A stretch of DNA of 36,287 bases, from the NCBI GenBank assembly GCA_947474005.1, contig CANJHI010000038.1, positions 1 to 36,287 on the forward strand, given 5' to 3'. The stretch is from Alphaproteobacteria bacterium. Its GTDB lineage: Bacteria; Pseudomonadota; Alphaproteobacteria; Reyranellales; Reyranellaceae. Shown one piece after another: positions 15,013-23,290 of the stretch. Positions within the stretch are counted from its first letter, which is position 1; each line of letters starts with the position of its first letter. A program made the position numbers and the translations under genes. The notes under the pieces are model-generated. The model was given only the letters and a program-made list of their open reading frames with translations. It was not told the origin of the DNA and made no database searches.

Positions 15013-15498
15013 ATGATCGAGCTCGATGACATCGACAGACGCATCGTGGCGGCGCTCCAGGCCGAAGGTCGGCTGCCGATGGTCGATCTTGCCGATCGGG
15101 TCGGCCTGTCGGCCACACCCTGCCAGCGCCGCGTGAAGCGTCTCGAAGAGGAAGGCGTGATCGGCCGCTACGCAGCCCTCGTCTCGCCACAGGCGATGGG
15201 CCTTGGGCTACAAGCGCTGATCCAGATCACGCTCGACGATCATTCCGAGAAGACGGTCGATGCTTTCGAGGCGGCGATCCGCGCCCGGCCCGAGGTCGTG
15301 GCCTGCTATGCCGTGACCGGCGACATGGATTTCCAGGTCCATGTCTTCGCGCCCGACCTCGCAAGCTTCAGCGAGTTCGCCATGAAGGCGCTGCTGCGCA
15401 TGCCCGGCGTAAAGGGCACGCGATCGTCGTTCATCATGCAGGCGGTGAAGAGCGATCTCGCGTGGGTACCTCAACCATCTGCGAGAGTCCGCAAGTAG
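15013..15498 (+). CDS. Lrp/AsnC family transcriptional regulator
   Basis: A 161-residue regulator: N-terminal winged helix (LDDIDRRIVAALQAEGRL; DLADRVGLSATPCQRRVKRL with the recognition helix) and a C-terminal RAM domain (about 68-145, including YAVTGDMDFQVHVFAPDL) that binds amino acids and makes oligomers. The ATG at 15013 is chosen because the protein then begins as relatives do and AGGGTG lies about 9 bases upstream; a GTG at 15001 would add four residues. It is divergent from phhA, so phenylalanine or tyrosine is a likely effector (inference). Its last 28 bases overlap the convergent dehydratase gene. Confidence 0.9.
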   Translation: MIELDDIDRRIVAALQAEGRLPMVDLADRVGLSATPCQRRVKRLEEEGVIGRYAALVSPQAMGLGLQALIQITLDDHSEKTVDAFEAAIRARPEVVACYAVTGDMDFQVHVFAPDLASFSEFAMKALLRMPGVKGTRSSFIMQAVKSDLAWVPQPSARVRK

Positions 15499-16427
15499 AG
15501 CGGCCGGTCGATATTGCCGCCGCTCAGGATCAGGCCGATGCGCTTGCCCGCCAGGCGTTCGCGTTCCTGCATCAGCGCGGCGAGCGACGCGGCGCCAGCG
15601 CCCTCGGTGAGCTGGTGCGTATCCTCGTAGTAGGCGCGCATTGCGAGGGCGATTTCTGTATCGCTTACTTTTACGATCCGGTCCGCGCCCTTCAAAATCA
15701 CTTTTAGCGCTTCTGCATCCGGCCCGCGCACGGCCATGCCGTCGGCCATGGTGTCGGCGCTGTTGGTCGCCACGACCTTGCCGGCGGCGAAGGAGAGCGC
15801 ATAGGCCGGCGCTTCGGTCGAGACCACGCCCACCACCTTGGTCGAGAGGCCGAGCGCATCGCGCACCGCGATCGTGCCGCAGATGCCCGAGCCCAGGCCG
15901 ATCGGGACATAGACCGTGTCGAGTGGCGGGGCCGCCCGGAACAATTCGAGGGCATAGGTCGCCACGCCGCACACCAGATCGCGATGGAAGGACGGGACCA
16001 TGGAGAGGCCGCGTTCGCCGGCGAGCCGCATCGCGACCTCGCGGGCTGCATCGAAATCGTGGCCGGCTTCGACCAGCTCTGCGCCGAAAGCCCGCATCGC
16101 GGCATTCTTTTCCACCGAATTGCCCAGGGGCACGACGATGGTGGCGGCGATGCCGGCGCGGGCAGCGGCGAGCGCGATGCTCTGGCCGTGATTGCCGCGG
16201 GTGGCGCTCGCCACGCCGGCGACGCCAGGTTGTGCGTGCTTCAGCCGATCCATGTAGACTAGGCCGCCGCGCACCTTGAAGGCGCCGGTCGGGGTATGGT
16301 TCTCGTGCTTCACCCAGACCTCGCAGCCGGTGCGTTTGGCGAGGAGGGGCCAGGCATATTGCGGGGTGGGCGGCATGGCGGCGTAGACGATGGCCGCCGC
16401 ACTCTCGACGTCTTCCAGGGACAACAT
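15471..16427 (-). CDS. Threonine dehydratase-like PLP enzyme (hydroxy-amino-acid ammonia-lyase)
   Basis: A 318-residue fold-type II PLP enzyme without an ACT domain, so like catabolic threonine/serine dehydratases. TGAFKVRGG carries the Schiff-base Lys51; TRGNHGQSIA (78-87) and GLGSGICG (178-185) bind cofactor and phosphate; LILSGGNID lies near the C-terminus. The likely reaction is deamination of threonine, serine or a hydroxy-aspartate to a 2-oxo acid. The gene is divergent from the M20 amidohydrolase (75 bases) and its stop lies inside the convergent Lrp regulator gene (28-base overlap). Confidence 0.9.
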   Translation of the reverse strand: MLSLEDVESAAAIVYAAMPPTPQYAWPLLAKRTGCEVWVKHENHTPTGAFKVRGGLVYMDRLKHAQPGVAGVASATRGNHGQSIALAAARAGIAATIVVPLGNSVEKNAAMRAFGAELVEAGHDFDAAREVAMRLAGERGLSMVPSFHRDLVCGVATYALELFRAAPPLDTVYVPIGLGSGICGTIAVRDALGLSTKVVGVVSTEAPAYALSFAAGKVVATNSADTMADGMAVRGPDAEALKVILKGADRIVKVSDTEIALAMRAYYEDTHQLTEGAGAASLAALMQERERLAGKRIGLILSGGNIDRPLYLRTLADG

Positions 16428-16502
16428 TCCGCCAGCTTGCGCGAGATGGCGCGGGCCGTCGAGGTCCGGCTATGATGGGCCACATCCAACCGGAGTATTT
16501 TT

Positions 16503-17672
16503 ATGCCCGTTCTGCCGCGTTCGCTCGAGATCCAGGGCGAGATTTCCGCCATTCGCCGCGACATCCACGCCCATCCCGAGCTCGCCTATGAGGAGAACCG
16601 GACCTCCGACATCGTTGCAGCCAAGCTCACGGAATGGGGCCTCGAAGTGACGCGTGGGCTGGGCAAGACCGGCCTGGTGGGAACCTTGCGCAAGGGTAAT
16701 TCGTTGAAGTCCATCGGCCTGCGCGCCGACATGGATTGCCTGCCGATGGATGAGACCAATGATTTCGAACACGCCTCCAAGAATCCCGGCCGCATGCATG
16801 CCTGCGGCCACGACGGCCACACCGCCATGCTCTTGGGCGCGGCCAAGGTCTTGAGCGAAAAGCGCGACTTCGAGGGTGCCGTGCACTTCATCTTCCAGCC
16901 GGCCGAAGAGGGCGGCGGCGGCGGCAAGGCGATGATCGACGACGGGCTGTTCGACAAATTCCCCTGCGATGCCATCTTCGCCATCCACAACAAGCCCGGC
17001 CTGCCGCTCGGCATGATCGCCAGCAAGCCGGGCCCGCTGCTGGCCGCAGCCGACCGCTGGGACCTGCGCATCTCGGGCAAGGGCGGCCACGCAGCACACC
17101 CGCATCTCAGCAAGGATCCGCTGATCGTCGCCGCCAATCTCACGCTGGCGCTGCAGACCATCGTCAGCCGCAACATGGATCCGTTCGCCTCCTCCGTCGT
17201 CACCGTCGGCTTCGTGAAGGGTGGTTCGGCCTACAACGTCATCCCGACCGACGTCCATATGGGCGGCACAACCCGCACGACGACGCCGGAGGCGCGCAAG
17301 CTGATCGAGGCGCGCATCCGCGAGATCTGCGATGGCGCCGCCAGGATGTACGGCGTGAAGATCGACGTCGAGTATCGCAACGGCTATCCGCCGACGATCA
17401 ACAACGCCCAGCGTGCCGCCTTCGCCATCGACGTGGCGGCAGGCATCTGCGGCCCCAACGGCGTGCGCGACAACGTGCAGGCCAGCATGGGCGCCGAGGA
17501 CTTCTCCTACATGCTGGAGAAAGTGCCCGGCGCCATGGTGTGGCTGGGCAACGGCGGCGAGGACGGCAATGGCGTCGGCCTGCACAACTCGCGCTACGAC
17601 TTCAACGACATGGCGATCCCGTTCGGCGTGAGCTTCTTCGTCAACACCGTCGAACGCTTCCTCGGCGAATAG
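16503..17672 (+). CDS. M20 family amidohydrolase (hippurate hydrolase / aminoacylase-like)
   Basis: A 389-residue M20D peptidase-family enzyme that removes acyl groups from N-acyl amino acids or amides. Typical features: IRRDIHAHPELAYEE at the N-terminus, LRADMDCLPM, HACGHDGHTAML with Cys101 and His103 for metal, FQPAEEGGGGG with Glu135-Glu136 as base/ligand, and near the end ASMGAEDFSYMLEKVPGA. The lid/dimer domain contains KGGHAAHPHLSKDP. A ribosome binding site GGAG lies 8 bases before the ATG, and a TATGAT (16471-16476) upstream could be a -10. It may feed released amino acids into the neighbouring amino-acid catabolic genes (inference). Confidence 0.9.
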   Translation: MPVLPRSLEIQGEISAIRRDIHAHPELAYEENRTSDIVAAKLTEWGLEVTRGLGKTGLVGTLRKGNSLKSIGLRADMDCLPMDETNDFEHASKNPGRMHACGHDGHTAMLLGAAKVLSEKRDFEGAVHFIFQPAEEGGGGGKAMIDDGLFDKFPCDAIFAIHNKPGLPLGMIASKPGPLLAAADRWDLRISGKGGHAAHPHLSKDPLIVAANLTLALQTIVSRNMDPFASSVVTVGFVKGGSAYNVIPTDVHMGGTTRTTTPEARKLIEARIREICDGAARMYGVKIDVEYRNGYPPTINNAQRAAFAIDVAAGICGPNGVRDNVQASMGAEDFSYMLEKVPGAMVWLGNGGEDGNGVGLHNSRYDFNDMAIPFGVSFFVNTVERFLGE

Positions 17673-17702
17673 CAGAAGCAGCATGGGCCCGGTCGAACGC
17701 TG

Positions 17703-19463
17703 ATGGAGTTCTTTCGCGTCTATGGCCGGGTGATCGGGCTGCTGCGGGCCGAGAAGGGGCTCGCCATCGTTCTGGCCATCGCCAATGTGGCGGTGGCCGC
17801 GCTGCAGTTCTATGAGCCGGTGCTGTTCGGCCAGGTGATCGATCTCCTGACCAACGCGCGGAACAAGCCTGTCGAGGTTTTGTGGCGGGACGCGCTCTCG
17901 ATCCTCGGCCTGTGGGCGATCGTCGGGCTGGGCGGCCTCACGGCCAACATGGTGGTCTCGCTGCAGGCCGATCGTATGGCCCATCGCCGCCGGCTGGGCG
18001 CCATGGCGAGCTACTTCGAGCATCTGCTGATCCTGCCGTTCTCCTTCCACAATGCCCAGCATTCCGGCCGCCTGATCAAGATCATGCTGACCGGCGTCGA
18101 CAATCTGTTCGGCATCTGGCTCTCGTTCTTCCGCGAGAATCTCGCCACCCTGGTGGCGCTGTTCATCATGCTGCCGCTCAGCCTGTTCATGAACTGGCGG
18201 CTCGGCCTGCTCCTGCTGGTCCTGATCCTGTTTTTCGCCGTGGCCAATGTCTGGGTGGTGAGTCGCACCGACCGGCTTCAGCACAAGGTCGAGGACCTGC
18301 ACAGCGAGCTCGCCGGCCGCGCCGGCGATGCGTTGGGCAATATCCACCTGATCCAGAGCTTCGTGCGGCTGGCGGCCGAGACGGGCGAGATGCATCGCAT
18401 CATCGGCCAGACGCTGGCGGCGCAGTTTCCGGTGCTGAACTGGTGGGCGCTGCTGTCGGTGATGACGCGCGCCGCCTCGACCATCACGGTGATCTCGATC
18501 TTCGTGCTCGGCACCTGGCTCTATACCAAAGGCGAGGCGACGGTCGGCGAGATCGTGAGCTTCATGGGCTTCGCCACCATGCTGATCGGCCGCATGGACC
18601 AGGCCTCGGGCTTCGTCAGCCGCATCTTCTTCCAGATGCCGTCGCTCGGCGATTTCTTCCGCGTCCTCGATGCGCAGTCCTCGGTGCCCGACAAGCCCAA
18701 CGGCATCGATCTCGGGCGCGCCAAGGGCGACGTCGAGTTCGACGACATCAATTTCTCCTACGACGGCAAACGGCCGGCGCTGGTCCATTTTTCGCTGAAG
18801 GCGCCGGCCGGCACGACCGTGGCATTCGTGGGACCGACCGGTGCCGGCAAGAGCACCGCGCTCTCGCTGCTGCACCGCATGTGGGATGCGCAGTCGGGCA
18901 CCGTTCGCATCGACGGTATCGACCATCGCGACATCAAGCTGGAGTCGCTTCGCCGCAACATCGGCGTGGTGTTCCAGGACTCGACGATGTTCTACCGCTC
19001 GATCGCCGACAACCTGCGCATCGGCAAGCCCGATGCCACCCAGGCGGAGCTCGAACAGGCGGCCAGGCTCGCCGAGGCGCACGATTTCATCATCCGGCAG
19101 CCGCAGGGCTACGACACGCTGGTGGGCGAACGCGGCACCACTCTGTCCGGCGGCGAGCGCCAGCGGCTCGCGATCGCCCGCGCGCTGCTGAAAGATCCGC
19201 CGATCCTGATCCTTGACGAGGCCACGAGCGCACTCGATTCGGTGACGGAAGCGCGCATCCAGAAGGCGCTCAAGACGCTGATGCAGGGCCGCACGACCTT
19301 TGTGATCGCCCATCGGCTGTCGACCATTCGCGACGCCGACCTGGTCGTGGTGTTCGAGCATGGCCGCGTCGCCGAACAGGGTGCCTACGGTGAACTGGCG
19401 GCCCGCGGCGGCGCCTTCACCCGGCTCGTGACGACCCAGCAGGCTGGCATAGAATCTGCCTGA
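17703..19463 (+). CDS. ndvA: ABC exporter, NdvA/ChvA (cyclic beta-glucan export) type
   Basis: A 586-residue half-transporter with an N-terminal six-helix ABC exporter domain (about 15-310) and a C-terminal ATPase. Walker A GPTGAGKST is at 377-385, the signature LSGGERQR at 481-488, and Walker B ILILDEATSALD from 501. The exporter domain resembles ChvA/NdvA: FYEPVLFGQVID, QFPVLNWWALLS and GEIVSFMGFATMLIGRMDQ match that family well. Those proteins export cyclic beta-1,2-glucan, which is important for osmotic adaptation and plant association. No glucan synthase gene (ndvB/chvB) is in the window, so the substrate is inferred from similarity only. Confidence 0.85.
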   Translation: MEFFRVYGRVIGLLRAEKGLAIVLAIANVAVAALQFYEPVLFGQVIDLLTNARNKPVEVLWRDALSILGLWAIVGLGGLTANMVVSLQADRMAHRRRLGAMASYFEHLLILPFSFHNAQHSGRLIKIMLTGVDNLFGIWLSFFRENLATLVALFIMLPLSLFMNWRLGLLLLVLILFFAVANVWVVSRTDRLQHKVEDLHSELAGRAGDALGNIHLIQSFVRLAAETGEMHRIIGQTLAAQFPVLNWWALLSVMTRAASTITVISIFVLGTWLYTKGEATVGEIVSFMGFATMLIGRMDQASGFVSRIFFQMPSLGDFFRVLDAQSSVPDKPNGIDLGRAKGDVEFDDINFSYDGKRPALVHFSLKAPAGTTVAFVGPTGAGKSTALSLLHRMWDAQSGTVRIDGIDHRDIKLESLRRNIGVVFQDSTMFYRSIADNLRIGKPDATQAELEQAARLAEAHDFIIRQPQGYDTLVGERGTTLSGGERQRLAIARALLKDPPILILDEATSALDSVTEARIQKALKTLMQGRTTFVIAHRLSTIRDADLVVVFEHGRVAEQGAYGELAARGGAFTRLVTTQQAGIESA

Positions 19464-19533
19464 TATCCCCTTGGCGGGCGTGAGTTGTCCGCCTAAGAGT
19501 CGCTGGACGAGGGATCTCACGGGGGAGCGGGAT

Positions 19534-20547
19534 ATGAACGGATTCGCCAAGTGGCTGGCAGGCGCTGCCGCGGTCGCGGGGATATTGGGCGGCCTGCCCG
19601 CGCAAGCCCAGACACCGATAAAGTTCACACTGGATTGGGTTTTCCAGGGTCCGACCTCGCCGTTCCTCGTGGCGCTCGAGAAAGGCTACTACAAGGCCGA
19701 AGGGCTCGACGTCACCATGGATCCCGGCCAGGGCTCGGCCGGCGCGGTCCAGCGCGTTGCCACCGGTGCCTACCAGATCGGCTTTGCCGACGTGAACGCG
19801 ACCATCGAGTACAACGCCAAGAACCCCGGCAAGGAAGTTCTCTGCGTCTTCATGGCCTACGATTTCGCGCCGTTCGGCGTCTATGCGCTGAAGAAGAGCG
19901 GCATCAAGACGCCCAAGGATCTCGAGGGCAAGAAGCTCGGCGCGCCGGTGTTCGACGCCTCGTTCCGCCTGTTCCCGGCCTTCGCCAAGAAGAACGGCAT
20001 CACCAAGTGGGAGCACGTCAACCTGACGCCGCAGCTGCGCGAGCAGAGCCTGGTGCAGGGTACCGTCGACTTCATCTCCGGCCACTACTTCTCGTCGATG
20101 CTCGACCTCAAGGCGCGCGGCGTAGCGTTCGAGGACATCGTGTCGATGCGCTACGTCGACTTCGGCATGGACGTCTACGGCAACGGCATCGTCATCTCGC
20201 CGGAGATGGCCAAGAACGAGAGGGCTGTGAAGGGCTTCATCGCCGCCACGGTCAAGGGCTGGAAGGACGTGATCGCCGATCCCAAGCTCGGCATCGCCGC
20301 CGCCAAGAAGCGCGATCCGCTGATCGACGAGAAGCTCGAGATGGAGCGCCTCCAGATCTCGCTGGAGACCAACATCCTGACGCCCTATGTGAAAGCAAAC
20401 GGCATGGGCGACGTCGACCCCGTGCGCTTTGCCCGCGCCGTCAAGGACGTCTCCGAGGCATTCGGCCTGCCGAACCCGCCGGCGCCGGACAAGGTGTTCA
20501 CCAATGCCTATCTGCCGCCGAAGGCCGACCGGATGATCTCGAAGTAG
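19534..20547 (+). CDS. NMT1/THI5-like ABC transporter substrate-binding protein
   Basis: A 337-residue periplasmic binding protein with a signal peptide (MNGFAKWLAGAAAVAGILGG to about residue 26, PAQAQ). IKFTLDWVFQGPTSPFLVAL, YYKAEGLDVTMDPGQGS and QIGFADVNATIEYN are typical of the NMT1/THI5-like family (SBP domain 9), which binds thiamine precursors, pyrimidines, riboflavin, sulfonates and similar. The ATG at 19534 is chosen for the GGGGGAGCGGG ribosome binding site and because the signal peptide then begins normally. It is the first gene of a three-gene importer operon; the ATPase ATG follows 2 bases after its stop. Confidence 0.9.
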   Translation: MNGFAKWLAGAAAVAGILGGLPAQAQTPIKFTLDWVFQGPTSPFLVALEKGYYKAEGLDVTMDPGQGSAGAVQRVATGAYQIGFADVNATIEYNAKNPGKEVLCVFMAYDFAPFGVYALKKSGIKTPKDLEGKKLGAPVFDASFRLFPAFAKKNGITKWEHVNLTPQLREQSLVQGTVDFISGHYFSSMLDLKARGVAFEDIVSMRYVDFGMDVYGNGIVISPEMAKNERAVKGFIAATVKGWKDVIADPKLGIAAAKKRDPLIDEKLEMERLQISLETNILTPYVKANGMGDVDPVRFARAVKDVSEAFGLPNPPAPDKVFTNAYLPPKADRMISK

Positions 20548-20549
20548 AG

Positions 20550-21332
20550 ATGGCGTTCGTCGACCTCAAGGGCGTCAGTCTCACCTATCGGCTCGGCAAG
20601 GACCGCACTCTCGCCCTTGCCGACGCGACCTTCGCCATCGACAAGGGCGAGTTCATCGCCGTCGTCGGACCGTCGGGCTGCGGCAAGTCGACCATCATGA
20701 AGCTGGTCACCGGCCTGCTGCCGGCGTCGGGCGGCGAGGTCCGGGTGGCCGGCCAGAAGGTGACGGGGCCGATCAAGGGCGTCGGCATGGCGTTCCAGAA
20801 CCCGACCCTGATGCCGTGGCGCTCCACCATGAACAATATCCTGTTGCCCATGGAGGTGGTGGAACCGCATAAGCGCCGGTTCCGCCGCCATCGCGCCGAG
20901 TATGTCGCGCGTGCGATGAAGCTCCTGCAGACCGTCGGCCTGGCCGATTTCGCCGACAAGTTTCCCTGGCAGCTCTCGGGCGGCATGCAGCAGCGCTCCA
21001 ACCTCTGCCGCGCCCTGATCCACGAGCCCGAGCTCCTGATGCTCGACGAGCCGTTCGGCGCCCTCGACGCCTTCACCCGCGAGGAGCTGTGGGGCGTCAT
21101 GCAGGCGCTGTGGCTGGAGAAGCGCTTCACCGGCGTGCTGGTGACCCACGACCTGCGCGAGGCCGTTTTTCTTGCGGACACGGTCTATGTGATGAGCCGC
21201 CGTCCGGGACGGATCGTGATGGCCAAGAAGATCGACATCCCGCGCCCGCGGACGCTGGCCACCACCTTCGAGCCGCATTTCGTCGAGGTCGTGCACGAGC
21301 TGCGCGACCGGATCAGCCAGGAGCACGCATGA
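20550..21332 (+). CDS. ABC transporter ATP-binding protein (nitrate/sulfonate/taurine type)
   Basis: A 260-residue importer ATPase. Walker A GPSGCGKST is at 40-48, Q-loop FQNPTLMPWRS near 82-92, signature LSGGMQQR at 142-149, Walker B ELLMLDEP at 161-168, and His200 of the H-loop in VLVTHDLREAVFLAD. The MPWRST stretch is typical of SsuB/TauB/ThiZ-type subunits. It powers uptake with the flanking binding protein and permease. The stop overlaps the permease start (ATGA at 21329-21332), giving translational coupling. Confidence 0.93.
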   Translation: MAFVDLKGVSLTYRLGKDRTLALADATFAIDKGEFIAVVGPSGCGKSTIMKLVTGLLPASGGEVRVAGQKVTGPIKGVGMAFQNPTLMPWRSTMNNILLPMEVVEPHKRRFRRHRAEYVARAMKLLQTVGLADFADKFPWQLSGGMQQRSNLCRALIHEPELLMLDEPFGALDAFTREELWGVMQALWLEKRFTGVLVTHDLREAVFLADTVYVMSRRPGRIVMAKKIDIPRPRTLATTFEPHFVEVVHELRDRISQEHA

Positions 21333-22105
21333 GCGACCTTCGTCGCGAGGCGTTGCGGCACGCCATGCCGTGGCTGGTCATGGCCGCCCTGCTGGTGATC
21401 TGGGAAATCTCCTGCATCGTCTTCGACGTGCCCGAGATCATCCTGCCCAAGCCGACCAAGATCTTCGCGGTCTTCTTCCAGCGCTTCGACATTTTGATGG
21501 CGTACTGCTGGGACACATTGTGGACGACCACCATCGGCTTCCTGCTGGCGATTGCCGGCGGCCTGCTGCTCGGCCTGGCGGTCGGTGCCTCGCCGTTCGT
21601 CTACTCTGGACTCTATCCGCTGCTGATCGCCTTCAACGCAATTCCAAAGGTGGCGATCGTGCCGATCCTGATGATCTGGGTGGGCGTGGGCTCGCTGCCG
21701 GCCGTCATCACGGCCTTTGTCATCAGCTTCTTCCCCATCGTGGTCAATGTGGCGACCGGCCTCGCCACCATAGAACCCGAGATGCGCGACGTGCTGCGCA
21801 GCCTCGGCGCCACGCGTTTCGAGATCCTGACCAAGGTCGGCATCCCGCGCGCCATGCCCTATCTTTTCGCCAGCCTGAAAGTGGCGATCACCTTGGCCTT
21901 CATCGGCTCGGTGATTTCCGAGACGGTCGGCGGCAACAACGGCATCGGCTTCCTCATGCTGTCGGCCAGCGCGCGCAACGATGCGCCGACCACCTTCGCC
22001 GGCCTGTTCGCCATCGCCATCATGGGTGTGGCGATGTACGCGATCTGCGCCATGATCGAAAAGCGTATGACGCGCTGGGCCTTCCGGGCCGACATCGTCG
22101 GCTAG
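21329..22105 (+). CDS. ABC transporter permease (SsuC/TauC/ThiX type)
   Basis: A 258-residue inner-membrane protein with about six helices, first from residue 13 (MPWLVMAALLVIWEI). The cytoplasmic EAA loop is MRDVLRSLGATRFEILTKVG followed by IPRAMPYLF, the binding point for the ATPase. The start at 21329 lies inside the ATGA overlap with the ATPase gene. The last four bases overlap the end of the convergent CodA-like deaminase gene. Ligand class follows the NMT1-type binding protein: small heterocycle or sulfonate. The adjacent deaminase favours a pyrimidine-like ligand (inference). Confidence 0.93.
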   Translation: MSDLRREALRHAMPWLVMAALLVIWEISCIVFDVPEIILPKPTKIFAVFFQRFDILMAYCWDTLWTTTIGFLLAIAGGLLLGLAVGASPFVYSGLYPLLIAFNAIPKVAIVPILMIWVGVGSLPAVITAFVISFFPIVVNVATGLATIEPEMRDVLRSLGATRFEILTKVGIPRAMPYLFASLKVAITLAFIGSVISETVGGNNGIGFLMLSASARNDAPTTFAGLFAIAIMGVAMYAICAMIEKRMTRWAFRADIVG

Positions 22106-23286
22106 ACGACCGGGACGCCGTCCTTCGCCACGATTTTTCCGCTCTTGATCACCAGCTTGCGGCGCGGCCGGGTGGCGACGGCTTCGGCCACCGAACCCGC
22201 CTCGACGACCACGAAGTCGGCCGCGGCGCCGACGGCAATGCCGTAGTCTTCGATACCGAGAATGCTCGCGGCCGCTCCGGTCACCATGTCGAAGGCGAAC
22301 TGCAGTTCGTGATCATGGCGGAAGTTGGCGCGGTAGCCGATCATCATGGCGCGCTCGAGCATGTCGCCGTTGCCGAAGGGCGACCAGGCGTCGCGAATGT
22401 TGTCGGAACCGCCGAACACTTTTACCCCATGCCGGTGCAGCAGCGCGAGCGGCGGAATGGGCGCGCCACCGGGGCCGTGGCTCATGATGGCGACACCGGC
22501 CTTTGCCAGCACGTCGGCGGTGCGGGCGGCCTTGTCGGTGTCGACGGAACCGAGTGCAAAGGCATGGCTCACGGCAACGCGACCTCCGAGGCCCGCCGCG
22601 GTCGTGCGCTCGGCGATGGCCAGCAGCTGGGCGATGCCGGCCTCGCCACCGTCGTGCAGATGGATGTCGACGCCCACGCTGCGCCGTTCTGCGATGCCGA
22701 AGACGGCAGTGAGATGGCCGTCGAGATCGCCGTCGATGCCGACGGGATCGAGGCCACCCACCAGGTCGGCGCCTTCGCTGATGGCGGCGTCGAGCAGCTC
22801 CGCGGTACCCGGTGAGCGCACGATGCCGCTTTGCGGAAAAGCCACGATCTGGATGCTGACGAGGTCGCGGAAGCGTTCGCGGATCTTCAGGACCTCATGC
22901 AGGTTCCGGAGGCCGAGCTGGTTGTCGATGTCGACATGGCTGCGCATGTGCAGCGTACCGCTCGCTACCACCTGGCGCACCAGGTTGGAGCCGGTCTCCG
23001 CTTCCGGCGCGGTGCGCTCGGCCCGCACCTTGCGCTCGGCCTCGATGCGGTCGGCAACCCGATTGCCGGTAGATTGATTGGGCACCCACGGCAGGCCCAG
23101 CAAGGTTTTGTCCAGATGGATATGGCCGTCGACCAGCGGCGGCAGCAGCAGCGCGCCGCCAAGGTCGAGCACATCGACGCCCGCGGGAACGGTGGCCGCG
23201 GCGGGGAGGAGGGCGGCGATCCGCCCTCCCTTGACGTCGATGTGACGTTGCGTGCCGTCGGCCAGGACGGCGTTGGCGATCAGCAT
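22102..23286 (-). CDS. CodA-like amidohydrolase (cytosine deaminase family)
   Basis: A 394-residue amidohydrolase. DGHIHLDKTLLG gives His55 and His57, DIHLHD gives His209, SHAFAL gives His241, and GSDNIRDAWSPFGNGDML gives Asp295. These match the metal and catalytic positions of E. coli cytosine deaminase (His61, His63, His214, His246, Asp313). The glutamate equivalent to CodA Glu217 aligns with Asp212, so the substrate or mechanism may differ. It probably deaminates or opens a small N-heterocycle in the cytoplasm. It is transcribed 4 bases after the HpcH-like aldolase gene and converges with the NMT1-type importer, overlapping it by 4 bases. Confidence 0.87.
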   Translation of the reverse strand: MLIANAVLADGTQRHIDVKGGRIAALLPAAATVPAGVDVLDLGGALLLPPLVDGHIHLDKTLLGLPWVPNQSTGNRVADRIEAERKVRAERTAPEAETGSNLVRQVVASGTLHMRSHVDIDNQLGLRNLHEVLKIRERFRDLVSIQIVAFPQSGIVRSPGTAELLDAAISEGADLVGGLDPVGIDGDLDGHLTAVFGIAERRSVGVDIHLHDGGEAGIAQLLAIAERTTAAGLGGRVAVSHAFALGSVDTDKAARTADVLAKAGVAIMSHGPGGAPIPPLALLHRHGVKVFGGSDNIRDAWSPFGNGDMLERAMMIGYRANFRHDHELQFAFDMVTGAAASILGIEDYGIAVGAAADFVVVEAGSVAEAVATRPRRKLVIKSGKIVAKDGVPVV

Positions 23287-23290
23287 CGCT

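Noticed and set aside
16471..16476. TATGAT as a -10 promoter element for the M20 hydrolase gene
   Set aside because: No -35 at a suitable distance; kept only as a remark.
19473..19493. GGCGG/CCGCC hairpin after the NdvA-like gene
   Set aside because: Five pairs with an 11-base loop and no T tract; expected by chance at this GC content.
16470..19628. A 1052-codon open frame on the minus strand opposite the M20 hydrolase and NdvA-like genes
   Set aside because: It is antisense to two well-supported enzymes, is rich in His, Arg, Gln, Asp and Val in the way of antisense frames in GC-rich codons, and shows no domain.
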